DNA from: Fibrobacter sp. UWR4
GTDB taxonomy: Bacteria > Fibrobacterota > Fibrobacteria > Fibrobacterales > Fibrobacteraceae
DNA: 60,468 bases
Direction of reading: 5' to 3'
Assembly: GCF_003149045.1 (NCBI RefSeq)
Contig: NZ_QGDU01000022.1
Location: forward strand, 1 to 60,468
The notes under the pieces are model-generated. The model had not been told where the DNA came from and did not search any database. It saw nothing but the letters and a program-made list of their open reading frames with translations. The position numbers were made by a program, and so were the translations under genes. Shown here piece after piece: positions 31,563-40,217 of this stretch (position 1 is its first letter; each line of letters begins with the position of its first letter).

Positions 31563-32471
31563 TTACTTTTCCAGCCAGGCAACGCCTTCCTCGCGGCAGA
31601 TGGAAGTCTTGCAATCCGCACCCCAGGTGCCGTAATCGTATTGCGTTCCCAGGTAGCCATCGTTGAACATTCCCACGCGGTACATGGTGTCGCCCTTGGC
31701 CTCGGCAATCTTCTTGAACACATCGCTATCAATGTTGAAATCAACGCCCCAGTTTTCAAAGCCAAGAACCGCGGCAGAGTAATTTCCCGTGCGGGTAAGA
31801 ATCTTAAGTTCCGGAGGAGTCAGGCGCAGCATCTTGTTCACGGCCTCCGCAACTCGCGGGTAAGTAATCGCCGTATCGGAATGCATTTCACCGAAGGCAC
31901 CATGCATGCCCATTTCAAGAGCCACGATGATGTCTACGTTCTTTGTCAGAAGCGGGGCCAGCTGTTCAATGTGGCGCAGCACCCACTCGTGTTCCGCGGT
32001 AGTGTTGGAGTGCCCATCAAACCACGGGTCGTAACAGAATCGCACAATAACCTTGCTACCATACTTGCGAATGTTATCGAAAGACGTCTGCAAGACATTC
32101 AATGCATCTTCCGTCAAATCCTGGGACTTGCCCCAAGTGGTATCGCGCCGTCCCCCGGTAGTATCAATCTTCAGCCATGCGCGGCTGCTGAATTCCGCAA
32201 GGTCTGCACGAAGGTGAACCAGCTTACCGTATGGCTTTTCAATAGGCTTGGAACCTTCCACCTTAACGTGGAGGGCCTGGGAATAATAAAAGCCACGATC
32301 GTAATTGGGCAAAGTCTGCAGATGGTCCGTGTAATCCAAATCCTGAAGCACCAGACCCGCATTAACCGACGACGGATCCGGCGACGCTGCCGGCGAAGCA
32401 GCCTGCGAAGGAGTCTGCGCAAAAACGCAACCTACTAAAAAAGCAAAACCTAAAACACTCTTCCTGAACAT
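31563..32471 (-). pseudogene. N-terminal part of a DUF4874/DUF4832-type secreted protein, ended by a premature TAA
   Basis: It begins MFRKSVLGFAFLVGCVFAQT (signal peptide) with GGAGG upstream. It then has the DUF4874-like PNYDRGFYYSQALHV (an aromatic GFY motif), a likely TIM-barrel, and RVGMFNDGYLGTQYDYGTWG leading into DUF4832. It stops after 302 residues at ...GVAWLEK-TAA, while the same frame continues for 288 more codons. A single change of CAA or CAG/GAA to TAA explains this. The family is found beside polysaccharide hydrolases, with catalytic roles still unclear. The fragment is probably non-functional in this strain. Confidence 0.75.
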
Positions 32472-32512
32472 GTTTTCCTCCACCCCATAATATAATCTCA
32501 AAAAAATGAAAA

Positions 32513-32536
32513 GGCACCCAGCTTGCGCCAGGTGCC
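32513..32536 (-). terminator. Terminator of the GH127 gene
   Basis: On the minus strand GGCACC and GGTGCC enclose a 12-base loop, followed by TTTTCATTTTTTT. It lies 25 bases past the stop at 32562. Confidence 0.75.
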
Positions 32537-32561
32537 CTCCCATAACCAAATTTTTAGTCCG

Positions 32562-35285
32562 CTAGATTCCGCCCTTCTTGCTGAAAATGGTATTGGCGTA
32601 AACCGCACCATTCTGCATCAGGCGCAAAATGTAGGTTCCGTTCTCCACAGCGCTAATATCCACGTTGAAGGAGGATTCGCCGGCCTTCAGCACATGAGCC
32701 TGCACCACTCGGCCATCCATAGAGTAAATCTTCAGCGAAACGTTGCCCTGCAGGGGGGCGCCTGCTTCCAGTTGCAAGATGTTCTGGCTGGCGCGGGCAC
32801 GGAACTTGGCTACAGCGGCAGCGACACCCGCAGCGGGGCGAACAGCCAAAGTAGAATCCGTCTTGGTCGTATCTTCTACGACAGGTTCTGGCTTCGGCTT
32901 GTTACGAAGTAGACGTACTCCGAAGATACCGCCCACCATTCCGGTGCTTGCCTGGAACTTCACGGTAATCACCTTCTTGCCCTTCACCATGTTGTCGGGA
33001 ATAGGATACTTCACGTTGACGAATTCATCCTTCTTCCACTTGTTGGAAATATTTTCGCTGGCAAGTTTCTTATCATCGATCATGATGTCGAATGCGCGGT
33101 TGCAGCCTTCGTTACCCCAGTAACGCACCATCAGGTCCAAGGAATCTTCGCTGTTGGTTTCCAGCTCGTAGCTAATGAATCCGCCGCTGCCGCCGGAACA
33201 CTGGCCCGCATCGCGGTAGAATTCACCCTGATGATTTCCGGTAGAAGAATTTTCCTTCTGCATGCGGTGATCCGCTTCAGGCTGCTGTTCACCCGGCGAC
33301 ACCTTGTCCACTGTCTTTTCGTCAAGAGCCAACGCCTCGGCCTGTTCCTTCTTCAGCTTTTCAAGAATTGCAGGATCCGTCAGCACCATCCAATACATCA
33401 TGTAGCGGGCGTCGTGTACTTCGTAGAACGGTTCCAACAACAGGTTCGCATCCTTCTGGGCGGCAAACAAGTAGGGAGCCTTGAAGTGGAGCGGTTCGCC
33501 CTTCACCGGAGTCACCTTGGAAGGAATGTCCTTCTTTTCGCTAGCCAGCATGGGAGCACCATCCAGAGACTGCAAGGCGCCACCTGCAATATGGCTCCAG
33601 CGGCCATCATCAGCCACCAGGCCGGAGAGGCCTTCGGTACCTGTCTTTGCGCTGAGCACAATGGGTCCGTGGAGCAGCGCCACGTAATCGCTCATGCCAC
33701 GCAGCTCCTCGATATGAGTGTGCATGGGGTAAAGAACTTCCACCACGTCGCCAGCCTTCACGGTGCCAGCAGAAACGTAGCTGGATACATCAGACTTGCT
33801 CACAACCGTATCGCCATTGACCACAACCTTGAACTCGTCGGCTGCAACCCAGTAGGGGTGACGCAACATCATCTTGAAGGAGCCAGCACCGCTCACCGTG
33901 AACTTGGAAGATTCACCCTTGGGGAACGACGTCTCCTGCTTGATCTTAATGCCCTTTTCAGACCAGTTCAATTCGGTGGCGGCATACAAATTCACATACA
34001 GTGCGCCATTTTCCTTGGTATAGATGAACTGGGCGTACTTACCCGGATTTTCCATGCCGGAGCCAACGCAGCACCACATACCTGCATTCACCTTGGAATA
34101 CACGCGGTAATGACGGGGACGTGCCGGAGTAAAGTAGCAGTAGCCGCCGTGCTTCGGGTGGATTGTAGACAAGATATGGTTGAACAAGGCACGTTCATAG
34201 AAATCCGCATACTTGGCGCTGGGCGTCATGTGGAACAAGCGTTCCGTCAGCTTCAGCATGTTGTATGTATTGCAGGATTCAGGTCCTTCACGTTCCTCGA
34301 TGTACTTGTTGTACTTGTCGTAATCCGGGAAGTGTTCCGAAATGCTGTTGCCGCCAATGGCAATACTACGCTTGTTCACCACGATGTCCCAGAAGGTTTC
34401 GGCGCCGGCCTTGTAAGTCTTGTCACCACTCAGTTCCGCCACGCGGGCAAAGCCCACCACTTTCGGCACCTGGGTATTGGCATGACGATTGCTCAAGTTG
34501 TCATTACCCGAAGCCATGGCGTTCAAGAGCCACTTGTGGCTCCACTTCTTTGCCGCATCCAGGTACTTGGAATTCTTGGTGATTTCGTAAGCGTCGGCGT
34601 ACACTTCGTTCATGCCGCCATATTCCGTACCCATCATGGATTCCATCTTGGAATCGTTAAGGCCGTTGGTAATGGTAATGCCCCAGTCGCAAAGGGCAAG
34701 GAACATATCCTTGGCGCGGGTCACACCGCCGTACATCCAGGCGTCACGCAAGCCTGCGTAAGTCTTGTGAATGTTGTACCAGGGCACCCAATAGCCGTTC
34801 TGTGCGCCGGCATCGCCGTTCTTGAACTTGAGCCACATGGCCTTGCCATTAGGCACGCCGCTGATGTAGCCCACAAAGTTTGCATCCTTGGAATTCTGCT
34901 TCTGGATGATTTCCAGCTCGTCCACCACATATTCCATGCGGGCCTTGATCTGAGCGTCACCCGTTGCAGCATAATGCATGGCCAAGGCACTCAGGTAGTG
35001 GCCAAGAACGTGGCCATCCAAACCAGCCCAGTTGCTGAACTTGGTTGCCTTGGGGCGCATGCCCGCCTCTTCGTAGAAAGGCGCAATCAACTTATCCGTA
35101 TCATAAGCAAGCAGCGTCTCGCCATTTAGCTCCTGGCGATCCTGCAGGGGGCCAGCCAAAAGCTTCACCGCAGACAGCGGAAACATTTCAGGATACAACT
35201 GATCCTGAGCAAAACCAACGCCCGCCGCAATTCCAAGCGACAAGGCAACAACGCGAATCGTACCGCGAAAACCAACTCCGAACAT
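32562..35285 (-). CDS. Secreted GH127 (DUF1680) beta-L-arabinofuranosidase-like enzyme with C-terminal sorting-like domain
   Basis: The protein has 907 residues with a signal peptide (IRVVALSLGIAAGVGFAQ, about 10-26). The alpha-barrel has the GH127 zinc/cysteine site: EGPESCNTYNMLKL (Glu and Cys, about 333-338) and GMWCCVGSGMEN (Cys pair, about 404), which carries the nucleophilic Cys. The family removes beta-L-arabinofuranose from plant glycans. The middle has a beta domain (about 450-640). A sandwich like DUF6805 follows (GGFISYELETNSEDSLDLMV). The last 80 residues (VSLKIYSMDGRVVQAHVLKA, then NGTYILRLMQNG) resemble type IX-secretion-type sorting domains. It lacks the basic terminal domain of its neighbours. 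This is a typical hemicellulase-cluster gene. Confidence 0.88.
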   Translation of the reverse strand: MFGVGFRGTIRVVALSLGIAAGVGFAQDQLYPEMFPLSAVKLLAGPLQDRQELNGETLLAYDTDKLIAPFYEEAGMRPKATKFSNWAGLDGHVLGHYLSALAMHYAATGDAQIKARMEYVVDELEIIQKQNSKDANFVGYISGVPNGKAMWLKFKNGDAGAQNGYWVPWYNIHKTYAGLRDAWMYGGVTRAKDMFLALCDWGITITNGLNDSKMESMMGTEYGGMNEVYADAYEITKNSKYLDAAKKWSHKWLLNAMASGNDNLSNRHANTQVPKVVGFARVAELSGDKTYKAGAETFWDIVVNKRSIAIGGNSISEHFPDYDKYNKYIEEREGPESCNTYNMLKLTERLFHMTPSAKYADFYERALFNHILSTIHPKHGGYCYFTPARPRHYRVYSKVNAGMWCCVGSGMENPGKYAQFIYTKENGALYVNLYAATELNWSEKGIKIKQETSFPKGESSKFTVSGAGSFKMMLRHPYWVAADEFKVVVNGDTVVSKSDVSSYVSAGTVKAGDVVEVLYPMHTHIEELRGMSDYVALLHGPIVLSAKTGTEGLSGLVADDGRWSHIAGGALQSLDGAPMLASEKKDIPSKVTPVKGEPLHFKAPYLFAAQKDANLLLEPFYEVHDARYMMYWMVLTDPAILEKLKKEQAEALALDEKTVDKVSPGEQQPEADHRMQKENSSTGNHQGEFYRDAGQCSGGSGGFISYELETNSEDSLDLMVRYWGNEGCNRAFDIMIDDKKLASENISNKWKKDEFVNVKYPIPDNMVKGKKVITVKFQASTGMVGGIFGVRLLRNKPKPEPVVEDTTKTDSTLAVRPAAGVAAAVAKFRARASQNILQLEAGAPLQGNVSLKIYSMDGRVVQAHVLKAGESSFNVDISAVENGTYILRLMQNGAVYANTIFSKKGGI

Positions 35286-35432
35286 AATTTGTCCCTCATG
35301 TTATTCTACGTACACACACCAAGGGTACTTCCCTATCCTAAAAATTACGTCCGAAAAAAGCCAATATTCCCCCCCCTACAGCAAACAGTTTTGCAATTAT
35401 TGCAATAGCAAAAACCAGGACCCCAACACAAA

Positions 35433-35496
35433 AAAGGCCCCGCAAAAAGCGAGACCTTTTCAACACTTCAATCCTATCGGTTCCTTTAAAGGAACC
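35433..35496 (-). terminator. Terminator of the GH9 gene
   Basis: On the minus strand AAAGGTCTCGC pairs with GCGGGGCCTTT around a TTTTT loop (35433-35459), then a T run. Just before it, nearer the gene, is the perfect palindrome GGTTCCTTTAAAGGAACC (35479-35496). Confidence 0.75.
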
Positions 35497-35511
35497 TCCA
35501 TGATAAACTAA

Positions 35512-37317
35512 CTACTTCACAGAAGCAGCCTTCTGTCCCAGGTAAATAGCCTGCATGCAGCCAGCCACATAAGCCAGGGGAGCGTTCCAGTTAATGGCCA
35601 CTTCGTTGGTTGCGTAGCTGCAACGGTTGTCGATGTAGGCAAGAGCCGGCTTGTCTGCAGAAGCGTAGTTGGGGCACTTCCACATTTCCTTGCCGTCCAG
35701 GTTAATGTCCTGCTTGCCCAGGTGGGGGCCACCTACCAGCATGCCAGGCACCGGATCGTCAACCCAGTCGCCTTCACTGGGGCGATGATGGGGATTGCGG
35801 GCGCTACGGTAACCAAAGCCAGTGACGTAGGAAATTTCCATGGGGTTCTTACCCAGGAGATAGTCAAGCACCTGCTGGGCGCCGTCCACATAGCTCTTGT
35901 CGCCAGTCAAATAATAGGCGTGGAGCAATACCATGGCGTTGTTTGCCATCGCACTATTGGAACCCCAGTTCCAGCTCCAGGGGAAGGCAGGCAGGTGATA
36001 GCCGCTAGTATCGCCAACAGCACGGAGGTTGTTTGCTTCGTCCATCACCACCTTCTTTGCAGCCTTGTTCAGGTCGGCCCCGAAAGTCTTTGCGTCCTTG
36101 GCCACGCGGAATGCAGCAAGCATGTTCACGTTGCCCCACCAGGCGCCATCGGGAGTAAACGGGTTCTTCTTCAGGTCAGCGAGATAGCCGTTTGCAGCCT
36201 TGTCCTTCTGGCCGGCCACCACCTTGGCGCGGTAAAGTTCGGTTGCTGCCCAGCGGAATTCGTCCTTGCCGTTTTCGTCGCCAGGAGCGTAGCTACCGGT
36301 CTGCACATCTTCCGGCTGCTTGTAGAACTGCTTGGGGAACTTCTTTGCCCAGGCGTAGGCCTTTTCGGCAGCCTTCAGGCACTGTTCCGCAAATGCAGGA
36401 TCCACCTTCTTGTAGACTACGGAAGCCTGGGCCATGACAGCGGCAAAGTCAAGAGTAGCAATGGTATTCTTGATAATGGCATAGCGGGGAGCGCCATCCA
36501 GTTCCGGCATGACGGAACCGCCAAACATCAGGGTTGTCACCTTATGATAGACGCCGCCGTCGGCATCCTGCATGGTAAGCATCCAGTCCAGGTTATACTT
36601 TACTTCTTCCAGAATCAGCGGGTAGTTCTTCAACTCGCGGGGAATGTTCCAGGAGAGGGTATCCATGTAGGAGGGGAAATCTTCGTACATTTCCAGCAAG
36701 GTGAACACGGTAATGCCGGAATTCACAATATACTTGCCGTAGTCACCAGCGTCATACCAACCCTTGGAAGAATTGATGATCACGTTCTGGCCGGCCTTGG
36801 GATGTTTCTTGCCAACGGACTTCTGATAGCCCGCTGCAGTACGTTCGTCGGTACCGTAAACAATCACCTTGTCATCCGGATGACCCGCGGCACGGACCCA
36901 CTTGCCACCGTACTGGGCCTCGATGGGCATGCTGGCACGCTGGTAGTAGAACCACTTGATGGCAGCCTTTGCCAGGTCTTCGTAAACGTTGTTACCGATA
37001 ACCACAGGATTGCCCAAATATTCGCCACCGCGATAAAGGCGGTAAGTGCCGGGAGTCTTTACTGCAGAAAAGTCATAAGTCTGGACTTCCTCTCCACTAT
37101 AGTCCCAGTCGTAGACCATGGGAGCATCCAGCTTCAACACAGTCTTGCCATTCAAATCGCGAACTTCAAATTCGTTAGCGTCGCTACCAGGAATGACAGC
37201 CAACTTTTCGGATTCGGGGGTAAAGCCAAGCTGATTGATCAGGAGGGGGCCAGCAAAGGTGCTTGCAAGGGCACCTGCAGAAAGAACAGTAGTAAGTACA
37301 GTATTAAACTTCGTCAT
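35512..37317 (-). CDS. Secreted GH9 endoglucanase
   Basis: This protein of about 601 residues has a signal peptide (MTKFNTVLTTVLSAGALAST...AG). An N-terminal Ig-like domain typical of many GH9 enzymes spans about residues 25-105 (LLINQLGFTPESEKLAVIPG). The catalytic barrel carries GWYDAGDYGKYIVNSG (catalytic Asp pair, about 188-197), GFGYRSARNPHHRPS (about 500-514) and SYATNEVAINWNAPL (acid Glu, about 570). It cuts internal beta-1,4 bonds in cellulose. It has neither a cellulose-binding module nor the basic terminal domain, so it may be periplasmic or released. The start is the ATG at 37317 with AGGGT upstream. It lies next to an oligosaccharide- or peptide-type importer on the same strand. 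Confidence 0.93.
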   Translation of the reverse strand: MTKFNTVLTTVLSAGALASTFAGPLLINQLGFTPESEKLAVIPGSDANEFEVRDLNGKTVLKLDAPMVYDWDYSGEEVQTYDFSAVKTPGTYRLYRGGEYLGNPVVIGNNVYEDLAKAAIKWFYYQRASMPIEAQYGGKWVRAAGHPDDKVIVYGTDERTAAGYQKSVGKKHPKAGQNVIINSSKGWYDAGDYGKYIVNSGITVFTLLEMYEDFPSYMDTLSWNIPRELKNYPLILEEVKYNLDWMLTMQDADGGVYHKVTTLMFGGSVMPELDGAPRYAIIKNTIATLDFAAVMAQASVVYKKVDPAFAEQCLKAAEKAYAWAKKFPKQFYKQPEDVQTGSYAPGDENGKDEFRWAATELYRAKVVAGQKDKAANGYLADLKKNPFTPDGAWWGNVNMLAAFRVAKDAKTFGADLNKAAKKVVMDEANNLRAVGDTSGYHLPAFPWSWNWGSNSAMANNAMVLLHAYYLTGDKSYVDGAQQVLDYLLGKNPMEISYVTGFGYRSARNPHHRPSEGDWVDDPVPGMLVGGPHLGKQDINLDGKEMWKCPNYASADKPALAYIDNRCSYATNEVAINWNAPLAYVAGCMQAIYLGQKAASVK

Positions 37318-37443
37318 ACCCTGAATATACTTATAAATGCGCAACTTGTACTAAAAGCTTGTATTTTTTGTGTTTTCAAAAAGAACCAACGCACCACAGG
37401 GCTTTCCATCATGACTGAGCTGCAGGGATTTGGCTTGAAAAGC

Positions 37444-37481
37444 AAAATCCCCGGCGCCACTTGCGTGGAACCGGGGATTTT
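37444..37481. terminator. Strong bidirectional hairpin after the ABC transporter operon
   Basis: AAAATCCCCGG (37444-37454) pairs perfectly with CCGGGGATTTT (37471-37481). A and T runs on both sides allow termination in either direction. It separates the transporter operon from the GH9 gene. Confidence 0.8.
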
Positions 37482-37560
37482 CAATGCCTAAGCACTAGTT
37501 TCGTCGGTAGACCTCAGAATCAAAAAATCAATCTTCCTACTGTCTACCGTCTACTTCCTA

Positions 37561-38370
37561 CTACTTCTTGGAACGACGGCTGTTCTTGATCCATTCAGTC
37601 TTGTGGACTTCCGGAATATCGTCCAGCAGCTTCAGGGTGTGCGGTTCGTTGGTGTTATCCAACACTTCTGCAGGGGTACCCTGGTTCACGATCTTACCAT
37701 CGTGCATGATGAAGATACGGTCAGAAACGTAGTTTGCAAGACCGATATCATGGGTCACGAACACCACGGTCATCTTCAGTTCGTCTTTCAACTTACGAAG
37801 ATAGTCAAGGATGTTTGCACGAACGCAGGCGTCCACCATGGAGGTAGCTTCGTCAGCGATCAGAACCTTCGGACGGAGAGCGAAGATACGGGCAAGGAGC
37901 ATACGCTGCATCTGACCACCGGACAGTTCGAACGGATACTTACCTTCGATGTCTTCGGGCTTGACGTTCACAGCCATGAGGCCTTCGTCCACGCGGCGGC
38001 GGATTTCGTCCTTGGAGGGCTTGTCCTTCAGGATGTTCAGGGCGTCTTCCAGCTGGCTACGGATGGTAAAGAACTGGTTGAAGCAGCCGAACGGATCCTG
38101 GAACACGGACTGGACTTCGTTCCAGTGGTCCTTCAGGTTCTTGATGGGCTTGTCGCGATAGAGGAACTGACCGCGAGTGGGTTCGTACAGGCCAAGCATG
38201 ATCTTGGCGAGAACGGACTTACCGCAACCAGAACCACCCACGATGGAGATGAATTCTTCGTCGTAAATGTCGAAGGAAACATCCTTCACAGCAGACTTCA
38301 GATTCTTACCGGCACCGAAGTCCTTGCTGATGCGCTTAGCGGAAAATACAACGGGCTTATTAGACAGCAT
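37561..38370 (-). CDS. Opp/Dpp-type ABC transporter ATP-binding protein (second subunit)
   Basis: This 269-residue cytoplasmic ATPase powers import. It has Walker A GGSGCGKSVLAK (about 46-57), the Q loop in EVQSVFQDPFGC, the ABC signature LSGGQMQRMLLARI, Walker B KVLIADEATS and the switch His in VFVTHDIG. It is the DppF/OppF-like partner of the upstream ATPase, with which it overlaps by 11 bases. The C-terminus (KNSRRSKK) is basic. It closes the five-gene operon. Confidence 0.92.
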   Translation of the reverse strand: MLSNKPVVFSAKRISKDFGAGKNLKSAVKDVSFDIYDEEFISIVGGSGCGKSVLAKIMLGLYEPTRGQFLYRDKPIKNLKDHWNEVQSVFQDPFGCFNQFFTIRSQLEDALNILKDKPSKDEIRRRVDEGLMAVNVKPEDIEGKYPFELSGGQMQRMLLARIFALRPKVLIADEATSMVDACVRANILDYLRKLKDELKMTVVFVTHDIGLANYVSDRIFIMHDGKIVNQGTPAEVLDNTNEPHTLKLLDDIPEVHKTEWIKNSRRSKK

Positions 38371-39358
38371 AATCGCACCTCACTTGACGACCGCCAACAA
38401 TGCGGATGTTCTGGGTATTCTTCTTGCAATCCGGGCATGCCTTCTTGCAGCGCGGGGCGAAGCGGCAACCCACGATCTTGTTCTTGAGGCTGGGAGGAGC
38501 ACCTTCGATAGCTTCCGGATGGCGAGTACGCTGGGAAGCTTCGGTAGAGAGCATTGCGCCCATAAGAGCCTGGGTGTAGGGATGACGAGGATCCTTAACC
38601 ACCTGTTCTGCAGTACCCATTTCAACGATTTCGCCGGCGTACATGATGGCGATGTTGTCAGCCACATGGTACAGGAGCGGAAGTTCGTGGGTAATGAAGA
38701 TCATGGTGCTGAAGATGCCCTTGTCCAGAAGATCGAAGATCATGGAGATCACTTCCTTCTGGGTGGAAACGTCCAGAGCGGAAGTCGGTTCGTCAGCAAT
38801 CACCATCTGCGGGTTGAGCAAGGTGGAGATACCGATCACGGAACGCTGGCGTTCGCCTGCGGTCAGCTGGATCGGATAGGAGTTCAGAACGCGCTGGGTG
38901 TCCATGCCGAACAGGTCGAAACGGTCACAGAGGCGCTTGTAGATTTCAGCAGCGTCCATCTTCTTGCCGGGCTGCTGGTGAGCAGCGATCACGTCAGCAG
39001 CGATGTCCTTGATCTTACGAACCGGATTCAGAGCGTTGAATGCACCCTGAGGAATCATGGAGACCTTCTGAGCCAGAACGTTGGCACGAACGTCTTCGAT
39101 GGAACGGTTCATGAGGGATTCCATCTTGTCGCCGGACTTCACACGGACATCACCCTTTTCAGGATAGAGAGGGGGAATGCACATGCCCATAAGGCCGGAC
39201 ACGAGAGTGGACTTACCGCAACCAGATTCACCAGCGATACCGAGGATTTCGCCCTGCTTCATGGAGAAGGACACATCGGTAACTGCGTGAGTCTTGTCGC
39301 CGAAACGACCCAAGTAATAGAGGCCGAGGTTTTCTACTTCAAATACATTTTCAGACAT
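38360..39358 (-). CDS. Opp/Dpp-type ABC transporter ATP-binding protein (first subunit)
   Basis: This 332-residue ATPase is of the DppD/OppD type. It has Walker A GESGCGKSTLVSG, signature LTAGERQRSVIG (a variant LTAGE in place of the usual LSGGQ), Walker B MVIADEPTSALD and switch His IFITHELP. The C-terminal Cys-rich segment CRFAPRCKKACPDCKK (about 293-308) is the usual DppD oligopeptide-type domain, often tied to an iron-sulfur cluster. It pairs with the downstream ATPase. The permease gene lies 11 bases upstream. Confidence 0.92.
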   Translation of the reverse strand: MSENVFEVENLGLYYLGRFGDKTHAVTDVSFSMKQGEILGIAGESGCGKSTLVSGLMGMCIPPLYPEKGDVRVKSGDKMESLMNRSIEDVRANVLAQKVSMIPQGAFNALNPVRKIKDIAADVIAAHQQPGKKMDAAEIYKRLCDRFDLFGMDTQRVLNSYPIQLTAGERQRSVIGISTLLNPQMVIADEPTSALDVSTQKEVISMIFDLLDKGIFSTMIFITHELPLLYHVADNIAIMYAGEIVEMGTAEQVVKDPRHPYTQALMGAMLSTEASQRTRHPEAIEGAPPSLKNKIVGCRFAPRCKKACPDCKKNTQNIRIVGGRQVRCDYAV

Positions 39359-39369
39359 TTCGTTACCTC

Positions 39370-40215
39370 TTACTTACGCAGACGCGGGTTGAAGACGCCT
39401 TCCATAGAAGTATTGATCAGGTACAGGGAGAACACGGTCAGGGTGACGACCAGAGTTGCCGGCAGGAATGCGATCCAGATGGAGTCGGCAAGAGCGCCGT
39501 TGTCCTTAGCCTGGTTCAGGATGATACCCAGAGAAGTGGTATCCACAGGGCCAAGACCGATCATGGAAATGGAAGCTTCGGAAAGAATACCGGAACCCAC
39601 CTGCATGATGAACACCATGAACACGTAGGAGAGCAAGTACGGGAGCACATGCTTGATCACGATGGTCAGGGTGCTTGCACCGTTAATGCGGGCAAGGGAG
39701 ATGTGGTCGCGGCTACGCAGAGAAGAAGCCTGTGCACGGACTGCACGAGCAGACCAGCTCCAAGCGGTAAGACCAATCACCACACCGATCAGGGTCAGGG
39801 AACGGCCATCCTTGAAAGCAGAGCTGATGAGCACGAGGATCACGAACTGCGGGATAACGATGAACAGGTTGGTGAACATGTTCAGGACTTCGTCAATCCA
39901 GCCGCCGCGGAAACCGCCGAACAGACCAATAAGAACACCGAGTGTAGTAGCGATGATACCGGCGAGGAAACCCACATAGAGGGAGTTGCCCAGGCCTTCG
40001 ATCAGCAGGGAGACATAGTCACGACCCAGGTGGTCGGTGCCAAGCAGGTGAGCAGAGCTGGAGCCAGCATAAGGACCAGCAAGGATGTCACGAGCATGAG
40101 TGTCCACGCTGTAGAAGATCGGTCCGAAGACAGCGATCAACAGGGTGAGCACGAAAATAGAGATACCGACGACGAACATCGGAGACTTGAGAAGGTTTCT
40201 AAAGAGCTTTCCCAT
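39370..40215 (-). CDS. Opp/Dpp-type ABC transporter permease (DppC-like)
   Basis: This 281-residue inner-membrane protein has six hydrophobic segments. It shows the family's N-terminal pattern (LLKSPMFVVGISIFVLTLLI, then HLLGTDHLGRDYVSLLIEG). The coupling-helix region SLRSRDHISLARINGASTLT, which docks on the ATPases, is present. Two bases separate it from the upstream permease gene, so translation is coupled. Its length is normal for the family. Confidence 0.92.
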   Translation of the reverse strand: MGKLFRNLLKSPMFVVGISIFVLTLLIAVFGPIFYSVDTHARDILAGPYAGSSSAHLLGTDHLGRDYVSLLIEGLGNSLYVGFLAGIIATTLGVLIGLFGGFRGGWIDEVLNMFTNLFIVIPQFVILVLISSAFKDGRSLTLIGVVIGLTAWSWSARAVRAQASSLRSRDHISLARINGASTLTIVIKHVLPYLLSYVFMVFIMQVGSGILSEASISMIGLGPVDTTSLGIILNQAKDNGALADSIWIAFLPATLVVTLTVFSLYLINTSMEGVFNPRLRK

Positions 40216-40217
40216 GA

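Noticed and set aside
38360-38370. Possible frameshift between the two ATPase genes
   Set aside because: The 11-base overlap is a normal operon overlap; both proteins are complete with all motifs.
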